Assembly (NCBI GenBank): GCA_015657545.1 | Contig: JADHZC010000011.1 | Span: 131,488 to 195,487, forward strand | Source of the DNA: Rickettsia sp. | GTDB lineage: Bacteria > Pseudomonadota > Alphaproteobacteria > Rickettsiales > Rickettsiaceae | Direction: 5' to 3' | DNA length: 64,000 nucleotides | In this document: in pieces, positions 28,006 to 36,675 of the stretch | How positions within the stretch are numbered: the stretch's first letter is position 1 | How the letters are laid out: every line of letters starts with the position of its first letter | Made by a program: the position numbers and the translations under genes | The notes under the pieces: model-generated | The model's database searches: none | What the model saw: only the letters and a program-made list of their open reading frames with translations | What the model was told of the DNA's origin: nothing

Positions 28006-29865
28006 ATGTACTTCGATAAGAAACAAGATCCTAAATTATTTTATTTTTATAAAGAATTTTTAAAACTTTTAGATAGATTTTCGCAAGATTTTTCTTCTAT
28101 ATTTAGGAATGATGTTAATAGTAAAAAATATTTCTCTTCGGATCTTTTTATTGAAGAAGAACTAAGCTTTCAGCATAAGAGAGATTTATCTTTACATTAC
28201 ATACAATTACTGGGGCTTTTAGGAAAACTCAGTATCCTCTTTCCTTGTGATGTGCCTGAATTTAAATTAGCAAGTGCTGTCAATAATTTATCAGCTTTTG
28301 AAAGTCCTTCTTTTCTTGAAGAAGATTATAACAAATATAAATCTCAATTAGATTTACGCAAAAACAGACTTTATACTCAAGAAAAAAGAAAGTTAAAGGG
28401 TCTTGAAAATCAGAAGAATGGTAAGATTCAAAATCTAGAAAAACCAGAAGAAAAAATATTAAGAAAAAAACGAGTATTAGAATTGTCAATCATAGAAGAT
28501 TCCAAAAAACAATTTCACAATTCAAAAAATATTTCCAAAATTTTAAAAAAAATCGCTCAATTAGAAAAGGAAAAATATGAGCTTACTGAAAAGTTTAGAG
28601 AATTTTATGAATATTCAGAAAATAAATCACAGAAATTAGAGAAATACATTGAGAAATTTGAGAAATTAAGTATAGAATCCACTAAAAAAGATTTTGAATT
28701 AACTATTTTCAAAAAGAAATTAGGTAAAAAATTCGAAATATCAAAAAACAATTGCATTACTCAAAATATCATGATGAAGAATTTAGAAAATTTTGATGAA
28801 GAATTAGTAGAGCAGTTCAGAAATATGCAATCAAGACAAGAAACTCAAGCTATTTATAAAAATTCTCAAGATATAAATTTGAAATATTTTTTTAATGATT
28901 CTATTTGTCCTTCTAATCTTGATAATAGGACAAAAATCAACTTTTCAAATTATGATGATGAAATCGAGAATAAAAATTTAAAATTACAAAACAATTCTAA
29001 AAGAATATTAAATTCTTTAAAAAGAATTGTTAAAAATTTATTAAATTATGTTCAAGATATTAAAATTCATAAAATAGTAAGTATTAATAAAAATGAGATA
29101 GATTCATCAAAATATATTACAAAAGAATTAGAGCATCAAGAAAAGATTGTAAAGGATTTACTGCAATATATTGAGAATCTTAGAATATATCCCATTTTTG
29201 ATAAAAAACAAAAAATTCAAATATCTGTAAAAGGTCAAACAGAATTATCAAAAAATTTTTCAGATTCATTAAATGTTCAGCAATTGGATGTTAGAGATAT
29301 GAAAATGCAAAATAAAAAATTATGTGAAAATTTATTTGTCATTCAAAATGATATTATAAATTTTACGAAGAATTTTAGTAAAGATAATTTAGAAAATTTT
29401 ACCTCTCTAGAAAAGCAAAAATTTTATGAAATATTTGATATTATACAAATAATTTTTATATATCATAAAAAATTATGTTTTTATTATTCTTTATTAGATG
29501 AAGGAAGTAAGCAAAAATTGTTAGATTGGAAACTTAATGAACTTATAGATGACATTTCTAATTTTTTTAGTGATATTAATGAGAATTCTGCAAAATTCAT
29601 AGATAATGTTTTAGTAGAAAATCGAAAAAAATTTTTTTTGTTATCTTCTAGGTTAGATAATTTTATTAAAAGCAATCAATTTTCTAAAGGTAAGATTATA
29701 TCAGAATATAATGATGTTAAAATAATAGAATTTTCTTCTTTTGAAGAAAAAATAGTGAGGGTAGAATTATATTCCTATGATCCTATTGAATTTTCTGGAG
29801 AAACAGTCAATTCATCAGCATTAATTTTTGGTGATAGTATAATTTTAGAAAGTGAAATTGCATAA
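28006..29865 (+). CDS. Hypothetical coiled-coil protein (619 aa)
   Basis: I do not recognise this protein. It has no signal peptide or membrane helix. Residues about 120-260 are a Lys/Glu-rich coiled coil. Two related segments follow: RIVKNLLNYVQDIKIHKI (about 339-356) and KIVKDLLQYIENLRIYPI (about 378-395), an internal duplication. The C-terminal 60 residues look like a small beta domain (NDVKIIEFSSFEEKIVRVEL). The start ATG has no clear ribosome-binding site, and the frame is open upstream to a stop at 27916. Like the 939-residue protein, it flanks the symporter-kinase and TnpB remnant. Confidence 0.6.
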   Translation: MYFDKKQDPKLFYFYKEFLKLLDRFSQDFSSIFRNDVNSKKYFSSDLFIEEELSFQHKRDLSLHYIQLLGLLGKLSILFPCDVPEFKLASAVNNLSAFESPSFLEEDYNKYKSQLDLRKNRLYTQEKRKLKGLENQKNGKIQNLEKPEEKILRKKRVLELSIIEDSKKQFHNSKNISKILKKIAQLEKEKYELTEKFREFYEYSENKSQKLEKYIEKFEKLSIESTKKDFELTIFKKKLGKKFEISKNNCITQNIMMKNLENFDEELVEQFRNMQSRQETQAIYKNSQDINLKYFFNDSICPSNLDNRTKINFSNYDDEIENKNLKLQNNSKRILNSLKRIVKNLLNYVQDIKIHKIVSINKNEIDSSKYITKELEHQEKIVKDLLQYIENLRIYPIFDKKQKIQISVKGQTELSKNFSDSLNVQQLDVRDMKMQNKKLCENLFVIQNDIINFTKNFSKDNLENFTSLEKQKFYEIFDIIQIIFIYHKKLCFYYSLLDEGSKQKLLDWKLNELIDDISNFFSDINENSAKFIDNVLVENRKKFFLLSSRLDNFIKSNQFSKGKIISEYNDVKIIEFSSFEEKIVRVELYSYDPIEFSGETVNSSALIFGDSIILESEIA

Positions 29866-29990
29866 ATAGTGATCATAAGAATGTTATTTTTATGTAATAA
29901 TTTGTATTGGAGTAAAAATTTATGTTTTTCTAATGTTGTTTATGTTAAAATCTTTTGAAGAATTATAGTTTATTTATTTACTATGTTATA

Positions 29991-30323
29991 ATGAATATAT
30001 TAGAAATCACTCCGAAAGCACAGAAAAAAATCAAGATTCTTTTAGAAAAGGCTAATTTGGATAATTTGGCAGGAATTAGAGTTGGAGTAAAATCTGGAGG
30101 ATGCTCTGGGTTTAAATATTATATTGAATATGCGCAAGATATTCACAAATATGATGAGGTAATCAAATTAGAAGATGCCTCTATTATAATAGATCCAAAG
30201 GCTTTACTTTATATTATGGGAACTAAAATGGATTATATTGAGCAAGAATTTAGTGAAGGTTTTGTTTTTGAAAACCCAAATGAAAAAGGAAAATGTGGCT
30301 GTGGAAAATCTTTTATTGCTTAA
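29991..30323 (+). CDS. HesB/IscA-type iron-sulfur cluster assembly protein (ErpA/IscA-like)
   Basis: From the ATG at 29991 the protein is 110 residues, the family's usual length; an upstream in-frame TTG at 29955 would add an unlikely 12 residues. It has VKSGGCSGFKYYIEYA with the first conserved Cys and ends GKCGCGKSF with the paired Cys, so all three cluster-binding cysteines are present. These A-type carriers deliver [2Fe-2S] or [4Fe-4S] clusters to apoproteins such as complex I and LipA, both encoded in this window. Whether it is ErpA or IscA cannot be told. Confidence 0.85.
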   Translation: MNILEITPKAQKKIKILLEKANLDNLAGIRVGVKSGGCSGFKYYIEYAQDIHKYDEVIKLEDASIIIDPKALLYIMGTKMDYIEQEFSEGFVFENPNEKGKCGCGKSFIA

Positions 30324-30334
30324 GTTTAGGAAAA

Positions 30335-30350
30335 TGTTTCACGTGAAACA
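30335..30350. promoter_or_regulatory. parS: parS partition site (perfect consensus)
   Basis: TGTTTCACGTGAAACA is identical to the bacterial chromosomal parS consensus bound by ParB. It is the core of a 22-base perfect palindrome (30332-30353) just after the erpA/iscA-like gene. It lies about 4.8 kb from parB on the same replicon, as expected for an origin-proximal centromere-like site. Confidence 0.9.
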
Positions 30351-30473
30351 TTTGTATTTATGTTATTAAATATTCTAGCAATATTTTTAAGAAAATTTTT
30401 ATATTAATAGCGCCAATTTTTTTGATATATTTTTATCTAAAAAATATTTTTTGTCATTAATAGAAAATATAAA

Positions 30474-31358
30474 TTATTCTTGCATATTATTTAATTGTGC
30501 TGCAATAAAACTATTTATTAATAAGAAGGCTATTGTTAATGGACCTATAGATTTAGGAACAGGAGTTAAATAAGCCACATGTTCTTTAACATTTTCAAAA
30601 TTTACGTCACCAACGGTTTTAATTTTAGAATTTTTATCAAGAATTTTATTTACTCCTACATCTATTACAGTAGCATTTTCATTAAAATATTCTTTAGTAA
30701 AATAATTTGCTTTTCCTATAGCACAAATTACTATGTCTCCTAATTTTGTAATATTTGCTAAATTTTTTGTTTGGGAATGACATATTGTAATTGTAGCATC
30801 TTCTCTTAAAAAAAGTTCTACTAAAGGCTTTCCTACTAAATTTGATCTATTTACTATTACGATATGTTTAGATTTTATTTCTATTTTATAGAACTTTAAT
30901 AATTCTAAACATCCTTGTGCTGTAGGAGGTATAAAACATTGGTTACTTTTACTAAATAAAAGTCCTACGTTAATTGGATTTAACCCATCAATGTCTTTTT
31001 GTGCATTGATTGCATTTAGCAATTTTAATTTATTAAAATTGTCTGGAATGGGCATTTGTAATATAATTCCAGATATTTCCTTTGATTGGTTTAAATTATG
31101 TATGGATTTAATAATATTATCTTCTTTTTCATTTTGTGAAAATTTCTGATGTGATATTTTTATACCTATAGCTTCTGCTATTTGGATTTTTTTCTTAATA
31201 TATAATTGACTGGACTCGTTGTCTCCTAATTGGATAATTGCTATATGTAGTTCTTTTTTGTTTTTTTCTTTAAAAATAGTTATTTTTTTTTGAAGTTCGT
31301 ATATTATGTTTTTTGACAAGGTAACGCTGTCAATAATTTTTGCTTTTGTTATAGACAT
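30474..31358 (-). CDS. folD: Bifunctional methylenetetrahydrofolate dehydrogenase/cyclohydrolase
   Basis: The 294-residue enzyme interconverts methylene-, methenyl- and 10-formyl-tetrahydrofolate, the last being the substrate of the fmt product. Family motifs are SSQLYIKKKIQIAEAIGI with the active-site Lys, GIILQMPIPDN, QKDIDGLNPINVG, and the NADP-binding IVNRSNLVGKP. The C-terminal LTPVPKSIGPLTIAFL corresponds to the PGGVGPMT motif, with Lys-Ser in place of Gly-Gly. It is transcribed away from ndk. Confidence 0.93.
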   Translation of the reverse strand: MSITKAKIIDSVTLSKNIIYELQKKITIFKEKNKKELHIAIIQLGDNESSQLYIKKKIQIAEAIGIKISHQKFSQNEKEDNIIKSIHNLNQSKEISGIILQMPIPDNFNKLKLLNAINAQKDIDGLNPINVGLLFSKSNQCFIPPTAQGCLELLKFYKIEIKSKHIVIVNRSNLVGKPLVELFLREDATITICHSQTKNLANITKLGDIVICAIGKANYFTKEYFNENATVIDVGVNKILDKNSKIKTVGDVNFENVKEHVAYLTPVPKSIGPLTIAFLLINSFIAAQLNNMQE

Positions 31359-31390
31359 ATAGTTTTTTACAATTATTTTGTAGATATTTT

Positions 31391-31437
31391 ATAAATAAAT
31401 AATTTAAATTAAATATTAATTTAAATTATTTATTTAT
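31391..31437. repeat. Perfect inverted repeat, 21-bp arms, between folD and ndk
   Basis: Arms at 31391-31411 and 31417-31437 are exactly complementary, separated by 5 bases, and consist only of A and T. It fills much of the gap between the divergent folD and ndk genes. The length of the arms makes chance unlikely even at this AT content. It could act as a cruciform, a shared operator region or a relic of a small repeat element. Confidence 0.75.
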
Positions 31438-31496
31438 AGCAAATTCTATTGCAAAACACTAGTTTAAAACATTAAATTATATTTGGTATTTTGTTT

Positions 31497-31916
31497 ATGA
31501 TTGAAAATAGTTTATCTATTATTAAGCCCGACGCTGTTGAAAGAAATATTATAGGTAAAATCATTACTATGATAGAAGAAGAAGGACTAGAATTGATTGC
31601 TCAAAAAATGATTCATATTTCAGAAAAATTAGCTAAAGAATTTTATTATGAACATAAGGATAGAGTTTTCTTTAAAGATTTAATAAAATATATGACTTCT
31701 TACCCAGTAATAGTTCAAGTAATCAGGGGAGAAAATGCTATTAGTAAATATAGAGAATTAATGGGAGTGACAGATCCTAGGAAAGCTAAAATAAATAGTA
31801 TAAGAAACAGATTTGGTCTTGATATAGAAGCAAATTCTGTACATGGATCTGAGAATTTATCTAGCGCACAAAGAGAAATATCATTATTTTTTTCTCCTGA
31901 AGAAATTTTTATGTAA
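31497..31916 (+). CDS. ndk: Nucleoside diphosphate kinase
   Basis: The 139-residue enzyme equalises nucleoside triphosphate pools. It starts at ATG 31497 (MIENSLSIIKPDAVERN); a TTG two codons earlier is less likely. The phosphorylated His lies in NSVHGSE near residue 117. MGVTDPRKA and IRNRFGLDI are conserved. It is followed 14 bases later by mnmG, probably on the same transcript. Confidence 0.96.
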   Translation: MIENSLSIIKPDAVERNIIGKIITMIEEEGLELIAQKMIHISEKLAKEFYYEHKDRVFFKDLIKYMTSYPVIVQVIRGENAISKYRELMGVTDPRKAKINSIRNRFGLDIEANSVHGSENLSSAQREISLFFSPEEIFM

Positions 31917-31930
31917 AAGATAAAAAATTT

Positions 31931-33799
31931 ATGAATCATTTTTATGATGTTATAGTTTTGGGAGGAGGACATGCTGGTTGTGAAGCTGCAAATATTTCTT
32001 CTCAAATAGGCGTTAATACTTTATTAATTACTTTAGAAAAAAATAATATAGGTGCGATGTCTTGTAATCCTTCTATTGGAGGAGTGGGTAAGGGTATTTT
32101 GGTAAAAGAAATAGATGCATTAGATGGTTTGATGGGTTTAGTTATAGACCAATCAGCTATACATTATAAAATGTTAAATAAAAGCAAGGGACCTGCAGTA
32201 TGGGGACCTAGAGCTCAAGCTGATAGAGAATTATATAAAAAAAATATGTATAATGCTCTTTTGAAATGTAAAAATTTAGATCTGTTATATGATTCTGTAC
32301 AAGATTTAAAATTTAAAAATTCATCTATTTATTCTGTTATCACATTAAAAAAAGGAGAAATATTTTGTAACAAGTTAATTATAGCTACAGGAACTTTTTT
32401 GTCTTCTAAAATTCATATAGGTCTAGAAAGTTTTTCTTCAACAAAACTTGGAAATTTTCCTTGTAAAAATAATATTTCTGAAAATTTGAAGTCTCATAAT
32501 TTTCATGTTAAGAGATTTAAAACAGGAACTCCTCCTAGAATAAAGGCTAGTAGCATATGTTTATCAAAATTACAGATTCAAAAACCAGATGCAGAACCTC
32601 AACCATTTTCAGAATTAACAAATAATGTTTTTTGTCCTCAATTGGACTGTTATATTACTCATACTAATTCTAAAACACATCGAATTATAAGTGATAATAT
32701 TAAATTATCATCAATTTATTCTGGGTCTATTGAATCTTCTGGACCAAGATATTGTCCTTCTATAGAAGATAAAATAGTAAGATTCTCAGATAGAAATTCT
32801 CACCAGATATTTTTAGAACCAGAGGGTTTGAATAGTGACATTATTTATCCAAGTGGAATTTCAACTTCATTACCAAAATCCATACAAAATGATTTTATTC
32901 ATAGTATTATAGGTTTGGAAGAATCAGAAATTACTCAATATGGTTATGCTATAGAATATGATTATCTAGATCCTAAGGATTTACATTTTAGTTTAGAAAG
33001 TAAAATTATGAAAAATTTATATTTTGCTGGACAAATCAATGGTACAACGGGATATGAAGAAGCTGCTGCTCAGGGTTTAGTAGCTGGAATTAATGCTGCT
33101 AATTCTGTTTTAAAAAAAGATTCTTTAGCTCTTACTAGGGCTAATTCTTATATAGGATTAATGATTGATGATTTAGTAACTCAGGGAGTTGTAGAGCCGT
33201 ATCGTATGTTTACTTCTAGATCTGAATATAGATTAAGTTTAAGACCAGATAATGCAGATTTGAGATTAACTCCGTTATCTTTTCAATCGGGATTTCTTTC
33301 TGAAATGAGAAAAAATATTTTTGAAAAAAAAAAATCGCAATTAAATAATATAAAGTCTAAATTATTAACTATGTTTTTGACTAAAAATCAAATTCAAAAA
33401 CAAGATATCAAAATTTCTCAAGATGGTGTTAGTAAAAATGCTTTTGAATTATTGGGTATATCACATATTGGTTTAGATTCTGTATTGCAATTATTTCCTA
33501 CTCTTACAAAAGAGAATAAGAAGATATTAAAATATCTAGAAATAGAGTCTAAGTATTCTTATTATTTAAAAAGACAGGAAGAGGAAATAAAATTTATAGA
33601 AAAGGAAGCACAACAAAAAATTCCTGAAAATATTAATTATAATGAAATATTAAGTTTATCTACAGAAGTTAAGGAAAAATTAAAATTACATAAACCTAAA
33701 ACAATTTATGAAGCAAAAAAAATTTCTGGTATAACGCCAACTTCAATATTAGCTTTAATGATATTTTTGAAAATTCAATCTAATATAAGGAATGTTTAA
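31931..33799 (+). CDS. mnmG: tRNA uridine-5-carboxymethylaminomethyl modification enzyme MnmG
   Basis: This 622-residue FAD protein works with MnmE (encoded at 59494) to modify the wobble uridine of certain tRNAs. It has the N-terminal FAD motif VLGGGHAGCEAANI, AMSCNPSIGGVGKG, KTGTPPRI, GQINGTTGYEEAAAQGLVAG, and the C-terminal helical MnmE-binding region. Full length and intact. It overlaps rsmG by 8 bases, the classic gidA-gidB order close to the partition genes. Confidence 0.96.
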   Translation: MNHFYDVIVLGGGHAGCEAANISSQIGVNTLLITLEKNNIGAMSCNPSIGGVGKGILVKEIDALDGLMGLVIDQSAIHYKMLNKSKGPAVWGPRAQADRELYKKNMYNALLKCKNLDLLYDSVQDLKFKNSSIYSVITLKKGEIFCNKLIIATGTFLSSKIHIGLESFSSTKLGNFPCKNNISENLKSHNFHVKRFKTGTPPRIKASSICLSKLQIQKPDAEPQPFSELTNNVFCPQLDCYITHTNSKTHRIISDNIKLSSIYSGSIESSGPRYCPSIEDKIVRFSDRNSHQIFLEPEGLNSDIIYPSGISTSLPKSIQNDFIHSIIGLEESEITQYGYAIEYDYLDPKDLHFSLESKIMKNLYFAGQINGTTGYEEAAAQGLVAGINAANSVLKKDSLALTRANSYIGLMIDDLVTQGVVEPYRMFTSRSEYRLSLRPDNADLRLTPLSFQSGFLSEMRKNIFEKKKSQLNNIKSKLLTMFLTKNQIQKQDIKISQDGVSKNAFELLGISHIGLDSVLQLFPTLTKENKKILKYLEIESKYSYYLKRQEEEIKFIEKEAQQKIPENINYNEILSLSTEVKEKLKLHKPKTIYEAKKISGITPTSILALMIFLKIQSNIRNV

Positions 33800-34376
33800 A
33801 GATGTTTCACGTGAAACTTTTAAATCTATTGATTTATATAGAAAATTTCTTCTACAATGGAATCAGAAATTTAATTTAATTTCTAGAAATTCTCAATATT
33901 TGTTATCAGAGCATATAGAAGATGCTATGTCTTTGATGGAACATATATCTTGTCAATCAATCTCTTTAATGGATTTAGGGTCTGGAAATGGAATGCCAGG
34001 ATTAATATTATCGATTTTAGGAGTTACAAATGTTACTTTAATAGAATCAAGTAAAAAAAAAACCTCTTTTTTATTGCAAGCTAAAAAATTTTCAAAAAAT
34101 AATATTTTCATATTTAATGAATTTATAACTTATAAAAATCAGTTAGAATGTGATATTCTTGTATCTAGGGCTTATGGTAAATTAGAAAAAATTCTTTATG
34201 ATACTCAAAATTTTTTTGTGAAAGATAAATATTTATTAATTAAGGGACAAAATTTATTAAATGAGATTTCATCAGCTCAAGAAAATTGGAATTTTGAATA
34301 TAAGATTCATGATATCAAAAAACGTGATTTTACAAAAATTTTAGAATTAAAGAATTTGTCTTTAAAAAAAAGATGA
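33792..34376 (+). CDS. rsmG: 16S rRNA (guanine527-N7)-methyltransferase
   Basis: The 194-residue SAM-dependent enzyme has LLQWNQKFNLISR, then the SAM-binding LMDLGSGNGMPGLILSILG and the later SRAYGKLEKIL. Its first residues, MFKDVSRETF, are coded by a near-perfect parS site at 33803-33818, so the coding sequence doubles as a partition site. It overlaps mnmG upstream and parA downstream by a few bases, indicating cotranscription. Confidence 0.92.
   Translation: MFKDVSRETFKSIDLYRKFLLQWNQKFNLISRNSQYLLSEHIEDAMSLMEHISCQSISLMDLGSGNGMPGLILSILGVTNVTLIESSKKKTSFLLQAKKFSKNNIFIFNEFITYKNQLECDILVSRAYGKLEKILYDTQNFFVKDKYLLIKGQNLLNEISSAQENWNFEYKIHDIKKRDFTKILELKNLSLKKR
33803..33818. promoter_or_regulatory. 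parS: Second parS site, inside the rsmG start
   Basis: TGTTTCACGTGAAACT differs from the parS consensus only in the last base. It encodes DVSRET near the RsmG N-terminus. It is 3.5 kb from the first site and about 1.3 kb from parB. Confidence 0.8.
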
Positions 34377-35137
34377 GAAAATCAAAAATATTTTCAATAG
34401 TTAATCAAAAAGGAGGAGTAGGGAAGACTACTACGGCAGTGAATTTGGCTGCTTCTTTAGCGTTTTTAGGAAAAAAAATTTTATTGATTGATTTAGATGC
34501 ACAAGCTAATTCCTCTAGTGGAATTGGAATAAAACATAATGAACGTTTTTTAACTCTTTATCAGGTTTTAAAAAATTTTAATTCTATTGAAGATGTTGTG
34601 ATTAAAACTGCATTTCCAAATTTGAATTTTATTCCTTCAAATCTCAAAATATCTAGTATTGATATTGAAATATCTAATCTTTCTCAAAGAGAGAGGATTT
34701 TGAGTTGTTCTATATCGAAGATCAGATCTCAATATGATTATATATTTATTGATTGTCCTCCTTCATTGAGCTTGCTTACTATGAATGCTCTTGTCTCTTC
34801 AGATGAAGTTATAATACCTATGATATGTGATTTTTATTCTTTAGAAGGGCTTAGTAGTTTAATATATAGTATTAAAAATATTGAAGATAATTTCAATTCT
34901 AATATCAAAATAGCTGGTATATTATTTACTATGTATGATAAAAGAAATAGACTAACAGAACAAGTAGAACATGAAGTAAGGTCTTATCTTGGAGATTTGG
35001 TTTATAAAACCAATATTCCAAGAAATATAAAATTAGCTGAAGCACCTTCTTATGGAAAGCCAGTATTATTTTATGATAAAAAATGTTTAGGGGCTCTTGC
35101 TTATATGGATTTAGCTCAAGAAATAATGCAATATTAG
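34373..35137 (+). CDS. parA: Chromosome partitioning ATPase ParA (Soj)
   Basis: The 254-residue deviant-Walker ATPase has NQKGGVGKTTTAVNLAASLA at the N-terminus, the signature Lys preceding GKT, and DLDAQANSSSG. FIDCPPSLSLLTMNAL is the Walker B region. The C-terminal IPRNIKLAEAPSYGKPV is diagnostic of chromosomal ParA/Soj. It moves ParB-parS complexes during segregation. It overlaps the rsmG stop by 4 bases and is followed by parB after 18 bases. Confidence 0.95.
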   Translation: MRKSKIFSIVNQKGGVGKTTTAVNLAASLAFLGKKILLIDLDAQANSSSGIGIKHNERFLTLYQVLKNFNSIEDVVIKTAFPNLNFIPSNLKISSIDIEISNLSQRERILSCSISKIRSQYDYIFIDCPPSLSLLTMNALVSSDEVIIPMICDFYSLEGLSSLIYSIKNIEDNFNSNIKIAGILFTMYDKRNRLTEQVEHEVRSYLGDLVYKTNIPRNIKLAEAPSYGKPVLFYDKKCLGALAYMDLAQEIMQY

Positions 35138-35155
35138 GTAAAAAAATATTTATAT

Positions 35156-36061
35156 ATGAGTAAAAATAAAGTATTGGGTACAAGTTTATCATCTTTAATA
35201 GATAGTAAAATAACAGAAAATAATAAGATGAATTTTATTAATATTGATCAAATTGAACCGGATCCTAAGCAACCTAGGAGAGTTTTTAACTTAGAATCTT
35301 TAAAAGAATTAGAGATCTCTATTAGAAATTATGGAATTTTACAGCCTATTATTACATATGCTGTTGCATTCAATAAATATAGAATTATATCAGGAGAAAG
35401 GAGATATAGAGCCTCTTTAATGGCTGGTTTAAAACAAATTCCTGTTATAGTAAAAGATTTACAGGAGAATGAATTATTAAAAATATCTCTGATAGAAAAT
35501 ATTCAAAGGGAAAATCTTACGATATTGGAAGAAGCTAGAGCATATAACAAAATATTAGACATTTTTAACTATTCTCATATAGATCTAGCAAATATTTTAG
35601 GTAAAACAAGAAGTCATGTTTCAAATTTAATAAGATTGTTAAAATTGCCTATAACTGTACAGAATATGTTAGAAAAGGGAGAAATATCTTATGGTCATGC
35701 AAGAGCAATAATAGGTCTTGAAAATTCAGAAAAAATTGCTGAAAAGATTAAGTTAGAAAAATGGAGCGTTAGAGAATTAGAAAAATTTATTTCTAAAGAG
35801 ATTAAAAAATTAGAACATGATAAAGTTAAAAATGATCTACCTTTAAAAAAATTGGACAAAAATATTTCTAATATAAGTGATCCTCAATTAGAAAATACTA
35901 ATTTGTCGATTCATGATGATTTTCAGTATTTAACCGATCTAATTAGCAGTAAAATTGCAATGAAGGTAAAATTGGAATCTTCTAAAGATGGGAAAGGAAA
36001 AGTGTCAATTTTTTTTAACAGGTTAGAAGAATTAGAAGGATTTTTGACTAAGTTAAAATAA
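35156..36061 (+). CDS. parB: Chromosome partitioning protein ParB
   Basis: This 301-residue CTPase and parS-binding protein has the N-terminal ParB fold with PDPKQPRRVF and SGERRYRASLMAGL, where GERRYR is the CTP-binding motif. LIENIQRENLTILEEARAY comes next. The helix-turn-helix is HIDLANILGKTRSHVSNLIR, and the C-terminal dimerisation region follows. Its last 280 bases are repeated downstream as a decayed copy at 36286-36557. The intact gene here ends in TKLK. Confidence 0.95.
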   Translation: MSKNKVLGTSLSSLIDSKITENNKMNFINIDQIEPDPKQPRRVFNLESLKELEISIRNYGILQPIITYAVAFNKYRIISGERRYRASLMAGLKQIPVIVKDLQENELLKISLIENIQRENLTILEEARAYNKILDIFNYSHIDLANILGKTRSHVSNLIRLLKLPITVQNMLEKGEISYGHARAIIGLENSEKIAEKIKLEKWSVRELEKFISKEIKKLEHDKVKNDLPLKKLDKNISNISDPQLENTNLSIHDDFQYLTDLISSKIAMKVKLESSKDGKGKVSIFFNRLEELEGFLTKLK

Positions 36062-36178
36062 AAGCTAATACAGAAAAAGCATAAAAATTTTTTACTTTTC
36101 TAAACTATGGTTTACCTTTATAAAAATATAGCTTAGTATGATATTATTTTTTAATATGAATTATTAAGATCAATTTTT

Positions 36179-36285
36179 ATGGTTTTTCCTTAAAATCTTA
36201 ATAATTTTGAGTTTTTTCCAATATTAGTGTTTTTTTCTATAATCTTAGCTTTAGCAACTTTTATTGTTCAGGTTTCTCAAATTTT
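36179..36285 (+). pseudogene. nuoA 5' fragment (duplicated, broken)
   Basis: It matches the first about 105 bases of nuoA at 36676, including the ATG, but carries TAA as its fifth codon (tat in nuoA) and ends at the duplication junction with parB sequence. It cannot make a functional subunit. Confidence 0.85.
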
Positions 36286-36557
36286 GAATTAGAAAAATTT
36301 ATTTCTAAAGAGATTAAAAAATTAGAACATGATAAAGTGAAAAATGATTTAATTTCAAAAAATTTGGACAAAAATATGTCTAATATAGGTGATCCTCAAT
36401 TAAAAAATACTTAATTTGTTGATTCAGGATGATTTTCAGTATTTAACAGATCTTAATTAGCAGTAAAATTGTAATCTTCTAAAGATTGGAAGGAGAAAGT
36501 ATCAATTTTTTTAACAGGTTAGAAGAATTAGAAGGATTTTTGACTAAATTAAAATAA
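36286..36557 (+). pseudogene. parB 3' fragment (duplicated, broken)
   Basis: It is a copy of the last about 280 bases of parB (35774-36061) with substitutions, an internal TAA and a missing stretch near 36470 relative to the original. It has no start signal. It lies between the nuoA fragment and the true nuoA promoter region. Confidence 0.85.
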
Positions 36558-36675
36558 AAACTAATACAGAAAAAGCATAAAAATTTTTTACTTTTCTAAA
36601 CTATGGTTTATCTGTATAAAAATATAGCTTAATATGATATTATTTTTTTAATGTGAATTATTAAGATCAATTTTT

